Part shown: positions 1-5,521 of the stretch, piece after piece
Numbering within the stretch: the stretch's first letter is position 1
Layout: every line of letters begins with the position of its first letter
NCBI GenBank assembly: GCA_038321235.1
Contig: JBBQEU010000112.1
Coordinates: forward strand, 1 to 9,975
Reading direction: 5' to 3'
Length of the DNA stretch: 9,975 nucleotides
Source: Sva-07 sp038321235
Lineage (GTDB): Bacteria; Actinomycetota; Acidimicrobiia; Acidimicrobiales; Ilumatobacteraceae
The notes under the pieces: model-generated
Told to the model about the DNA's origin: nothing
The model's database searches: none
The model's input: the letters and a program-made list of their open reading frames with translations, nothing else
Made by a program: the position numbers and the translations under genes

Positions 1-146
1 TCGGCATCGCGATCGAGACGGTGCTTGCGCGAGGACGTCTTGTACTCGAACTTGTGCTGGTTGTTCTGCTGCTCGTGACGCAGACGACCGGTGCCGGTCT
101 TCTTGAATCGCTTAGCTGCCGTCTTCGACGTTTTCATCTTCGGCAT
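1..146 (-). CDS. rpmI: 50S ribosomal protein L35 (partial, C-terminus beyond the left edge)
   Basis: Ribosomal protein L35, a small basic protein of the large subunit. The visible 48 codons begin MPKMKTSKTAAKRFKKTGTG, the family signature, with Lys/Arg-rich sequence after it; the usual length is about 64 residues, so roughly a quarter is cut off by the window edge. The ATG at 144-146 is preceded by AGAAGGAG with a 6-base spacer (153-160), a strong ribosome binding site. The gene begins inside the 3' end of infC, in another frame, with a 35-base overlap. This is the standard infC-rpmI-rplT order; rplT would be expected just outside the window. Expression is probably coupled to infC translation. 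Identification is near certain. Confidence 0.96.
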   Translation of the reverse strand, partial: MPKMKTSKTAAKRFKKTGTGRLRHEQQNNQHKFEYKTSSRKHRLDRDA

Positions 147-831
147 CGGATACTCCTTCTGATTGTTCGCTGGCTGCTGCCGCCTCCGGCGCCTGTGCCT
201 CGACCTCGACGTCTGCCTCGGCTACCTGTGCCGCTGCATCAGCGTCTGCCTTGGCTTGGCGTTCGGCTTCGACCGCTGCCTTCTTGATCGCCTCTTGGGC
301 CTGCTTGTCGGGCGACAGCGTCATCGACATGCTGCGCCCCTCGAGGCGAGCCTGCGTATCGACTTTCGCTGCCGGACCCACCATTTCGAGCACGTCGTCG
401 AGAATCTTCGACCCGAGCTCGGGGTGTGCCATCTCGCGACCGCGGAACTGCAAGGTGATCTTGACCTTGTGACCCTCTTCGATGAAGCGGATCACGTTGC
501 GTGTCTTGGTGTCGAAGTCGCCCTTGCCGATTTTCGGCCGGTACTTCACCTCTTTCACCGACACGTTGGTCGACTTCTTGCGCGCTTCCTTTGCCTTCTG
601 TCCCTCTTCGTACTTGAACTTTCCGTAATCCATGATCCGACAAACCGGAGGGTTGGCGTTCGGGGCCACCTCGACCAAGTCGAGTTCGAGACCTCGGGCC
701 ATTCTCAGCGCATCGGGAACGGCCTTGATTCCGAGTTGGTCCCCGGTCGGTCCGATGAGTCGGACTTCACGAGATCGGATGCGGTCGTTCACGCGGTGCT
801 GGTCGCCCCGTTGTTCTGGTCGCGGTGCTAT
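112..831 (-). CDS. infC: Translation initiation factor IF-3, probable AUA start
   Basis: IF-3 binds the 30S subunit, keeps subunits apart and checks the start codon/fMet-tRNA pairing. The N-domain carries INDRIR-like VNDRIRSREVRLIGPTGDQLG and DYGKFKYE; the C-domain carries KEVKYRPKIGKGDFDTKTRN and FRGREMAHPELG. About 50 residues of Ala/Glu/Asp-rich tail follow, as in other actinobacterial IF-3. A GTG at 790-792 is the first standard start codon, but its valine occupies the Ile position of the conserved INDRIR motif, so initiation there would remove the usual short N-terminal extension. Upstream in frame there is a stop at 838-840, and the only plausible earlier initiator is ATA (829-831). It lies 9 bases after AGGAG, part of AGGAGTGATC, almost the full anti-SD complement. 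This gives 239 residues. The function is certain; the start is inferred. The 3' end overlaps rpmI. Confidence 0.95.
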   Translation of the reverse strand: MAPRPEQRGDQHRVNDRIRSREVRLIGPTGDQLGIKAVPDALRMARGLELDLVEVAPNANPPVCRIMDYGKFKYEEGQKAKEARKKSTNVSVKEVKYRPKIGKGDFDTKTRNVIRFIEEGHKVKITLQFRGREMAHPELGSKILDDVLEMVGPAAKVDTQARLEGRSMSMTLSPDKQAQEAIKKAAVEAERQAKADADAAAQVAEADVEVEAQAPEAAAASEQSEGVSDAEDENVEDGS

Positions 832-835
832 GGCT

Positions 836-845
836 GATCACTCCT
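836..845 (-). promoter_or_regulatory. infC ribosome binding site that supports the AUA start
   Basis: Read on the minus strand the bases are AGGAGTGATC, the complement of the 16S rRNA 3' end with one G missing. AGGAG ends 9 bases before the ATA at 829-831 and 48 bases before the GTG at 790-792. No comparable purine run precedes the GTG, so this site decides for the ATA. Confidence 0.75.
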
Positions 846-860
846 GTGCAATGGGCCTCC

Positions 861-919
861 CCAGTGTCTGAATATGTTGGCGCTCGACGCGAACCGCACG
901 CGGAGCGACCTGACACTGG
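861..919 (-). promoter_or_regulatory. Nested inverted repeat in the infC upstream region
   Basis: CCAGTGTC (861-868) and GACACTGG (912-919) are perfect 8-base complementary arms. Inside lie a second pair, GCTC (882-885)/GAGC (903-906), and a third, CGCG (888-891)/CGCG (899-902), with a 7-base loop. As RNA this would be a stem with an inner two-part stem, ending about 15 bases before the infC Shine-Dalgarno. A possible minus-strand -10 (TATTCA, 869-874, or CATATT, 871-876) lies within it. The element could therefore be a leader structure, if transcription starts upstream, or an operator over the promoter. Neither reading is proven. Confidence 0.4.
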
Positions 920-1033
920 CCGCCGGCATCCTCGTCGGATCCGTCGACCGGGGGCTGGTCTCAGCCTTGTGACCCGGGCGCAGCAGAACTGGCCGGGTGG
1001 GGGTTTCCCCCGCTTCGCCTCAATTGTGCTCGC

Positions 1034-1039
1034 TAGGGT
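1034..1039 (+). promoter_or_regulatory. Putative -10 box for a leaderless transcript of the DUF1844-like gene
   Basis: TAGGGT fits the actinobacterial TANNNT -10 pattern and ends 7 bases before the GTG at 1047. That spacing places the transcription start on the start codon. No Shine-Dalgarno precedes the GTG, which agrees with a leaderless mRNA. No clear -35 is visible. Confidence 0.4.
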
Positions 1040-1046
1040 AGCGCAC

Positions 1047-1445
1047 GTGAGTGATGAAACCTCTGACCCCGACTTCGACCGCGATTTCGACGCCGAGTTC
1101 GGTGCCGACGACTTCGACCTGGATCCCGAGACGGCAGACACGCTCGCCGACGCCGAACGGGCGATGCAGGAGGCCCGCGAGCGCCTGGTCGAGGTGCCTG
1201 CCGAGATCGTGATCACGAACCACGTGATGGGATTGTACGAACTGGCCGCCATCCATCTGTCCGCGTCTCCCCCGGATCTCCACCAGTCGGTGCTCGCAAT
1301 CGATGCCGTGGCCTGTCTGGTCGACGGTCTCGGCGAACGCCTCGGAGACGATTACGCCACGATGCAGGACGCGCTCAACAACATCCGACTCGCCTTCGTC
1401 CAGATCAAGGGCCAGGTCACCGCGACCCCGCTTAGCACTGACTGA
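1047..1445 (+). CDS. DUF1844-like small conserved protein
   Basis: A 132-residue protein of unknown function. The first ~30 residues are strongly acidic (repeated Asp/Phe/Glu) and probably disordered. From about residue 50 a helical region reads VITNHVMGLYELAAIHL, then SVLAIDAVACLVDGLGERLG and MQDALNNIRLAFVQIK, which resembles the DUF1844 family. A DUF1844 gene beside infC is a recurring actinobacterial arrangement, and this one is divergent from infC. The GTG at 1047 was chosen because the acidic start VSDETSD follows it and a -10-like TAGGGT sits 7 bases upstream; no in-frame SD-linked start is better. There is no signal peptide or membrane segment. Family assignment is from recalled pattern, so moderate; that the gene is real is very likely. 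Confidence 0.8.
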   Translation: MSDETSDPDFDRDFDAEFGADDFDLDPETADTLADAERAMQEARERLVEVPAEIVITNHVMGLYELAAIHLSASPPDLHQSVLAIDAVACLVDGLGERLGDDYATMQDALNNIRLAFVQIKGQVTATPLSTD

Positions 1446-1492
1446 AATCTGGCACGAAACGTTCGCTGACCGATCGAATCGTGCCGGATTTC
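1444..1492. terminator. Hairpin between convergent genes, possible bidirectional terminator
   Basis: A 14-base stem: GAAATCTGGCACGA (1444-1457) against TCGTGCCGGATTTC (1479-1492), with one G-T wobble and a 21-base loop. It begins within the stop codon of the DUF1844-like gene and lies just downstream of the ATL gene coming the other way. No run of T follows on either strand, so it would be a tail-less terminator or an mRNA 3'-end stabiliser rather than a textbook intrinsic terminator. Confidence 0.5.
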
Positions 1493-1515
1493 GGATTGAA
1501 CGTGACGGGTGATGG

Positions 1516-1827
1516 TCAGTCGGAACGGTGGAAGCGGCCGATCGGGGCGTTGCGGATTCGGCCGTCGACGACAATGACGTCCTCGGATCGGAGGAGGTCA
1601 CGTTGTTCGTCGGGGTGTCCGGTCACGATTCGGCCGCTGGCGTTGACGACTCGCCACCACGGCACCTCGAGCTCGGTGCTCGCGAGGATGCGGCCGACCA
1701 GCCGCGATTGCCTGGGATACCCGGCGACGTCGGCGACATCGCCGTAGGTGGTGACCTCGCCATCTCGAAGGGCCATCAGCACGGCGACGATCCGGCGCTC
1801 GCGTTCGAGTCGCGGATCGGTGCTCAC
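1516..1827 (-). CDS. Alkyltransferase-like (ATL/MGMT-fold) DNA-binding protein
   Basis: A 103-residue protein matching the DNA-binding domain of O6-alkylguanine-DNA alkyltransferases. The visible landmarks are VTTYGDVADVAGYPRQSRLVG (Tyr28; Arg42 at the position of the arginine that fills the base-flipping gap) and PWWRVVNASGRI (residues 56-67). In true repair enzymes this last motif is PCHRV, with the cysteine taking the alkyl group. Here the cysteine is Trp57, as in ATL proteins, which recognise O6-alkylguanine and hand it to nucleotide excision repair. The following residue is also Trp rather than the usual His. It cannot be a Cys-dependent suicide methyltransferase. GTG start; the first four bases overlap the stop of the cold-shock-like gene (GTGA, 1824-1827), so translation is probably coupled. 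Last gene of the hisG unit. Confidence 0.88.
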   Translation of the reverse strand: MSTDPRLERERRIVAVLMALRDGEVTTYGDVADVAGYPRQSRLVGRILASTELEVPWWRVVNASGRIVTGHPDEQRDLLRSEDVIVVDGRIRNAPIGRFHRSD

Positions 1828-2042
1828 CGGCGGATGTTCGCGGCTTCCCAGCGACCGAACTTGGCGAGCAGATCGAAGCTCACCTCGGTGCCGGGATCGA
1901 TCGTTCGAGAGCCATCGGCGATCTCGATGCAGTGGAACGCGTGCACGGTGCCATCGGCGCCCGAGATCGTCCCGAGGCCGGCCGACTCGTCGAAGGCGGC
2001 CACGACGCCGCGTCGGCCGTTGCCTCGATCGAGTTCGGTCAC
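1824..2042 (-). CDS. Cold-shock-domain-like protein with degenerate RNP motifs
   Basis: A 72-residue single-domain protein resembling the cold-shock fold: GVVAAFDESAGLGTI matches the start GTVKWFN..KGFGFI, HAFHCIEIADGSRTI matches the second strand and following loop, and PGTEVSFDLL..GRWEAANI closes the barrel. The RNP1 motif KGFGFI has become AGLGTI and RNP2 VFVHF has become VHAFHC, so several aromatic residues that stack on bases are missing. Nucleic-acid binding is therefore possible but not assured. Similar actinobacterial proteins with FHC..IADGTRTI are, from memory, a common family. GTG start overlapping the hisG stop by four bases (2039-2042), and its own stop overlaps the ATL start, so all three genes are one transcriptional and translational unit. 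Confidence 0.8.
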   Translation of the reverse strand: MTELDRGNGRRGVVAAFDESAGLGTISGADGTVHAFHCIEIADGSRTIDPGTEVSFDLLAKFGRWEAANIRR

Positions 2043-2911
2043 GGGACGATCTTGGCGATCGGCATCTCGACCAGATCGGTGGCGCCGGCGTCGCGCAGGG
2101 CGGGGATCACCAGGTTGATCATCTTCTTCTCGACCACTGACTCGACCGCATAGCCACCGCCGGCGAGCGGCGACATCGTCGGAGACTTCATCGACGGCAG
2201 CACGGCGAGCACGGCGTCACGATGCTCCTCGGTCACGTTGAGCTTGAGCATGACCCGGCCGCGTGCGTCGAGCACACCGTTGAGCAGGGTCATGATCTGC
2301 TCCATCGCCTTCGCCTTTGCGAGATCTTTCACCGACTCGGGGTTGGCGATCACCTCGGTGTAGCTGAGCATGATCGTGTCGATCACCTTCAGCCCGGCAG
2401 CACGAAGGGCCCGGCCGGTTTCGGTGATCTCGACCACGCAGTCCGCAATGTCGGGGATCTTCGCCTCGGTGGCACCGTAGGAGAGCCGAACCTGGGCATC
2501 GACACCGTGATCGGCGAAGAACCGCTTGGTGATCTCGGGATACTCGGACTGCACGCGCACGCCGCTCGGAAGGTCCTCGACCTTGTTGGCCGGGCTGTCG
2601 CCGGCTACGGCAACCACGAGCTTGATCGGGTTGCTCGTCGCCTTGGAATACTTCAGCTCGCCAAGGCTCTCGACGACGCTGCCGGTCTCTTCCACCCAGT
2701 CGCGGCCGGTGATGCCGACGTCGAAGAGCCCTTCGGCCACGTACAACGGGATCTCCTGCGGGCGCAGAATTCGTACCGAGTCGATGCGGGGATCGTCGAT
2801 CGTGGCCTGGTAGTCGACCGCAGACGATCGATGCACCGGGAGGTCCGCCTGCTCGAACAGATCGAGCGTCGCCTTCTCGAGCGAACCTTTCGGGAGGACC
2901 AATCGCAGCAT
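2039..2911 (-). CDS. hisG: ATP phosphoribosyltransferase, long form
   Basis: First enzyme of histidine biosynthesis: joins ATP and PRPP to give N1-(5-phosphoribosyl)-ATP; cytoplasmic and feedback-inhibited by histidine. The 290-residue length and the domain from ~215 on (LKLNV...VLPSMKSPTMSPLA...VIPALRDAGATDLVEMPIAKIV) identify the long form with its own C-terminal regulatory domain, which does not need HisZ. The N-terminus MLRLVLPKGSLE, ITGRDWV (68-73) and the PRPP loop DCVVEITETGRALR (157-170) are intact. The ATG at 2911 gives the exact family N-terminus, and there is no closer in-frame alternative. No good Shine-Dalgarno is adjacent; a TAGCCT box ends 8 bases upstream, so the mRNA may be leaderless. 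No hisE or other his gene is present; instead two small nucleic-acid-binding-type genes follow with 4-base overlaps. Confidence 0.97.
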   Translation of the reverse strand: MLRLVLPKGSLEKATLDLFEQADLPVHRSSAVDYQATIDDPRIDSVRILRPQEIPLYVAEGLFDVGITGRDWVEETGSVVESLGELKYSKATSNPIKLVVAVAGDSPANKVEDLPSGVRVQSEYPEITKRFFADHGVDAQVRLSYGATEAKIPDIADCVVEITETGRALRAAGLKVIDTIMLSYTEVIANPESVKDLAKAKAMEQIMTLLNGVLDARGRVMLKLNVTEEHRDAVLAVLPSMKSPTMSPLAGGGYAVESVVEKKMINLVIPALRDAGATDLVEMPIAKIVP

Positions 2912-2919
2912 GACCGCCG

Positions 2920-2925
2920 AGGCTA
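2920..2925 (-). promoter_or_regulatory. Putative -10 box of the hisG unit
   Basis: TAGCCT on the minus strand fits TANNNT and ends 8 bases before the hisG ATG, suggesting a leaderless transcript that starts hisG, the cold-shock-like gene and the ATL gene independently of moaB. The 110-base gap after moaB (2912-3021) gives room for it. No recognisable -35 is visible, so support is limited to motif, spacing and the lack of an SD. Confidence 0.4.
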
Positions 2926-3021
2926 CCGGCCACCTTCTCCCCCATCCCCAGACGATTGCGAGCAGATGTGGGTGACACGCCCCACCCGGAACGCAACACG
3001 AACGTGAATTGGTGCGCGCGC

Positions 3022-3549
3022 TCAGTGGGAGGTGTCGGTGTCGGCGAGGAGACGCAGGGCGTGCGGGAGCACATCGATGACGGCGTCGAGTTGCTCGATG
3101 CAGCCCTTCGTGCTCCCGGGCGTGTTGACGATGATGGCCTGACCGCGGATTCCGGCCACCCCACGAGACAACCGTCCGAGCGGATTGCACAGCCGCATCG
3201 CCTCGGCGATGCCCGGGGCATCGCGCTCGATGACCTGTCGTGTGCCCTCCGGCGTCTGGTCGCGCGGAGCGAACCCGGTGCCACCGGTCGACACCACCAG
3301 CCCGGCGTAGCCGTCACACATCTCGGCCAACACCGAGGAGACCAGGTCGGCGCCGTCGGCCGTCACCTGATGGTCGACGACGTCGAAGCCGTGGGCGGTC
3401 AGATGCTCGACCAGCGCCCGTCCGCTGATGTCGTCGCGCGTGCCGTGCACCACCCCGTCGCTGACGGTCAGTACCTTGGCGAGCGAAATGAAACCGGAGG
3501 GGTCTGACCCCTTCGGTTTCATTTCGGCAGGAGATCCGGTGTCGCTCAC
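3022..3549 (-). CDS. moaB: MoaB/MogA-family molybdopterin protein
   Basis: MoaB/MogA-family proteins bind molybdopterin; MogA adenylates it before molybdenum insertion, and MoaB homologues do this in some bacteria. Recognisable are the first strand AKVLTVSDGVVHGTRDDISG, the substrate loop STGGTGFAPRDQTPEGT and the second loop NTPGSTKG, a variant of the usual LPGSP. GTG at 3549 overlaps the rsmB stop by four bases and gives 175 residues. An alternative ATG at 3522 lacks a Shine-Dalgarno and is buried in a strong hairpin. The first ~20 residues precede the normal family start and are mostly encoded by a 43-base palindrome (3484-3526), giving an N-terminal extension. No other molybdenum-cofactor genes are nearby. 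It sits last in the def-fmt-rsmB-moaB run. Family certain; MoaB versus MogA role not resolved. Confidence 0.92.
   Translation of the reverse strand: MSDTGSPAEMKPKGSDPSGFISLAKVLTVSDGVVHGTRDDISGRALVEHLTAHGFDVVDHQVTADGADLVSSVLAEMCDGYAGLVVSTGGTGFAPRDQTPEGTRQVIERDAPGIAEAMRLCNPLGRLSRGVAGIRGQAIIVNTPGSTKGCIEQLDAVIDVLPHALRLLADTDTSH
3484..3526. repeat. 43-base palindromic element within the moaB 5' coding region
   Basis: Two 21-base arms (3484-3504 and 3506-3526) are reverse complements with 20 of 21 bases matching, separated by a single T. The centre reads GGGGTC-T-GACCCC and the outer arms contain GAAATGAAACCG and its complement. In moaB mRNA it would fold into a very stable hairpin with one A-C mismatch. 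It encodes moaB residues from about Glu9 (EMKPKGSDPSGFIS) and lies just before the conserved first strand. The form is that of a REP-like or short dispersed palindromic element that has inserted in frame. No second copy exists in this window, so its being a genome repeat is inferred. Confidence 0.8.
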
Positions 3550-4682
3550 GAGCTTCGACGGTACCGAATCATGACCATGCCGTCGGTGTCGGCGTCGTGC
3601 GGCAGTACCCGCCATCCCTGCTCGAACGGGCGCCAGCTTCCGGCGGGCGGCGGTGCGGAGTCGACCTCGAAGCCGCTGGGCGTGATGTGGTCGACCGACT
3701 CGGCAGCGGTGATCGTGCACACGCTGTAGACGAGCCGCCCACCCGGTGCCACGAGCGCCGCGGACGACGCGAGCAGCTCGGCTTGCAGCGCAGCGAGTTC
3801 GGTGATGTCGTTCGGCTGGATCCGCCAGCGAGCGTCTGCCCGCCGGCGCAACGCGCCCAGCCCCGAACAGGGAGCGTCGAGCAACACCGCATCGAAGATG
3901 TTCGGTCGGAACGGTGGAGCGATGCCGTCGGCGGCGACCACCGGAAGATCGAGATCGAGCTTCTGGACGTTCTCCTGCACCATCCGGGCCCGGCCGAACC
4001 GTTGATCGGCGGCAACCACACGCACGCCCGGAACGGCCATCGCTGTCGCCTTGCCTCCCGGAGCTGCGCACACGTCGAGCACCCGCTCCCCGGCCGCTGC
4101 TTCGACCGCAGCGGCAACCCACTGCGACGACTCGTCCTGGACGTAGCCGTCGGCGCGCTCGGTGACCGGCGGCGCCTGGTTCATCCGCTCGAGTGCAGGT
4201 ACTGCATCCGCGCCGAGTTCCGCTCGGAACAACTCGATCATCCAGTCGGGGTAGCTCAGTCGGGCGCCATCTGATGGCCACGACATTTCGCCAATCGACA
4301 GCCGGGCCACCTTTCGCAGCACCGCATTGACGAATCCGCGGGTGCGTTTGGGTGCGAGACCGACCGTTTCGCTGACCGCCGCGTGTGGGGCGACGCCCGC
4401 GAAAATCAACTGGTAGGCCCCGAGCCGGAGCACCGTCCGGGTCGCGTCGTCGGGCGGTGATGTAACGAAGCGATCGATGACCGCGTCGCACGCCCGGCGC
4501 ATACGTGTGGCGCCGTAGACCAGTTCCGTGACGAAACGGCGATCCATGTCGCCGAGGCCCGACGACGACAGCATCGGGCCGAGCACGAGGTTCGCATACG
4601 CGCCATCGGCTTCGATCCGGCGCAACGCGTCGAGGGCGACGCGACGCGCCGTCCTCGGGGCGGACACAGATTCGGCGCTCAC
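3546..4682 (-). CDS. rsmB: 16S rRNA m5C967 methyltransferase, internally shortened
   Basis: RsmB/Sun-type enzyme methylating a cytosine in 16S rRNA with S-adenosylmethionine. Residues ~8-125 form the NusB-like RNA-binding domain (ARRVALDALRRIE, LVYGATRMRRACD, GFVNAVLRKVAR). The methyltransferase domain has motif I DVCAAPGGKATAMA (203-216), motif IV DAPCSGLG (269-276; Cys272) and motif VI YSVCTITAAES with the catalytic-type Cys322. At 378 residues it is about 50-60 shorter than usual. The loss lies between ~170 and 182: NQAPPVT runs almost directly into GYVQDESSQ, so the segment that normally starts LRVN and belongs to the RNA-binding part is missing. The catalytic core looks intact. GTG start shares GTGA with the fmt stop (4679-4682); the stop likewise overlaps moaB. 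Confidence 0.93.
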   Translation of the reverse strand: MSAESVSAPRTARRVALDALRRIEADGAYANLVLGPMLSSSGLGDMDRRFVTELVYGATRMRRACDAVIDRFVTSPPDDATRTVLRLGAYQLIFAGVAPHAAVSETVGLAPKRTRGFVNAVLRKVARLSIGEMSWPSDGARLSYPDWMIELFRAELGADAVPALERMNQAPPVTERADGYVQDESSQWVAAAVEAAAGERVLDVCAAPGGKATAMAVPGVRVVAADQRFGRARMVQENVQKLDLDLPVVAADGIAPPFRPNIFDAVLLDAPCSGLGALRRRADARWRIQPNDITELAALQAELLASSAALVAPGGRLVYSVCTITAAESVDHITPSGFEVDSAPPPAGSWRPFEQGWRVLPHDADTDGMVMIRYRRSS

Positions 4683-5512
4683 AACTCGCCGAACAGCTCG
4701 TCTGAAGCGGGACGGGCGCCGTTTCGCCAGGCATCGAACGTCATTGCTGGCTTGCCCTCCGGCTGCACGACCACCGGGACGACCTCGTCGTCGATGAGTC
4801 GGGCCTCGTTGATCTTCAGACGCTTGCCTCGGAACGTGGTCCAGGCCCCGCCGATGCGGATGAGGCGATGCACCTCGGGCGCCGACAGCGACCAGTCGAT
4901 CTCGAAGTCGGCCGAGGCGAACTTCGCCGCGTGCGTGACCTCACCGGTCTGAGGTTCGGGTCCACCGATCCACTCCTCCAACGGTCGAGCCAGCGTGTCG
5001 ACGAGCATCGCGGTCCCCACCTCGACCAGTTCCGATCGCAGCTCGGCTGCGGTTGTCTCGTCACCGATGGGTACCTCGCGGCGCGCGTACACGCCACCCG
5101 TGTCGAGGCCCTCCTCCAACGCCATCACGCAGACACCAGTGACGGCATCGCCGGCGAGGAGCGCCCGCTCGACCGGTGCAGCACCGCGCCATCGGGGCAG
5201 CAGCGAGAAGTGGAGATTCACCATCGGAATCTCGTCGAGCACGCGCGGCTTGATGATCTGTCCGAAGGCGACGACGACACCCAACTCCGCACCCTGCTCA
5301 TGAACTGTTTCCAGTACGTCGTCGACCGAGTGCGAAACCGCCAGCCCCAGTTCGAGCGCCGCCGCCTTCACCGGACTCGGCGTCAACGATCCGCCACGAC
5401 CACGACGTTTGTCGACACGGGTGACCACCAGCACGATCTCGTGGCCGGCATCAACGAGCGCCCGCAACGGCACGACGGCCATGTCTGGAGTGCCGAGATA
5501 GACGAGCTTCAC
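4679..5512 (-). CDS. fmt: Methionyl-tRNA formyltransferase, short C-terminal domain
   Basis: Transfers a formyl group from 10-formyltetrahydrofolate to initiator Met-tRNA. N-terminal Rossmann domain begins MKLVYLGTPDMAVVPL; the catalytic set is Asn99, His101 and Asp137 within VNLHFSLLPRWRGAAPVERA and EGLDTGGVY. The length is 277 residues against about 310 in typical Fmt. The loss lies in the C-terminal beta-barrel that contacts tRNA: after FRGKRLKINEARLIDDE the sequence goes almost straight to VVVQPEGKPAMTFDAWRNG, omitting roughly 30 residues. The GTG at 5512 follows the def stop by 9 bases and gives the family N-terminus; Shine-Dalgarno pairing is weak, so coupling to def is likely. def-fmt-rsmB is a classic operon order. 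Function confident. Confidence 0.96.
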   Translation of the reverse strand: MKLVYLGTPDMAVVPLRALVDAGHEIVLVVTRVDKRRGRGGSLTPSPVKAAALELGLAVSHSVDDVLETVHEQGAELGVVVAFGQIIKPRVLDEIPMVNLHFSLLPRWRGAAPVERALLAGDAVTGVCVMALEEGLDTGGVYARREVPIGDETTAAELRSELVEVGTAMLVDTLARPLEEWIGGPEPQTGEVTHAAKFASADFEIDWSLSAPEVHRLIRIGGAWTTFRGKRLKINEARLIDDEVVPVVVQPEGKPAMTFDAWRNGARPASDELFGEL

Positions 5513-5521
5513 GCGACCGAG

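Noticed and set aside
790..792. GTG as the infC start
   Set aside because: It falls on a conserved internal motif residue and has no Shine-Dalgarno, whereas the ATA 13 codons upstream has one.
999..1011. GGGGG-TTT-CCCCC hairpin as a terminator or element
   Set aside because: A short 5-base stem with no T tract, between divergent genes where no terminator is needed; likely chance in GC-rich DNA.
2912..3021. Hairpin GGGTG/CACCC in the moaB-hisG gap as a terminator
   Set aside because: Only five base pairs and no T tract; not distinguishable from chance.
2912..3190. Upstream extension of hisG
   Set aside because: The HisG family starts exactly at MLRLVLPKGSLE, and the extension covers the moaB 3' end and gap with low-complexity Arg/His-rich sequence.
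3484..3526. The moaB palindrome as an intrinsic terminator
   Set aside because: It is inside coding sequence, has no T tract and is followed by intact in-frame moaB.
3550..4734. Open frame extending moaB upstream to a 570-residue protein
   Set aside because: The extra part is an Arg-rich out-of-frame reading of rsmB with no domain features; moaB begins at the GTGA overlap.
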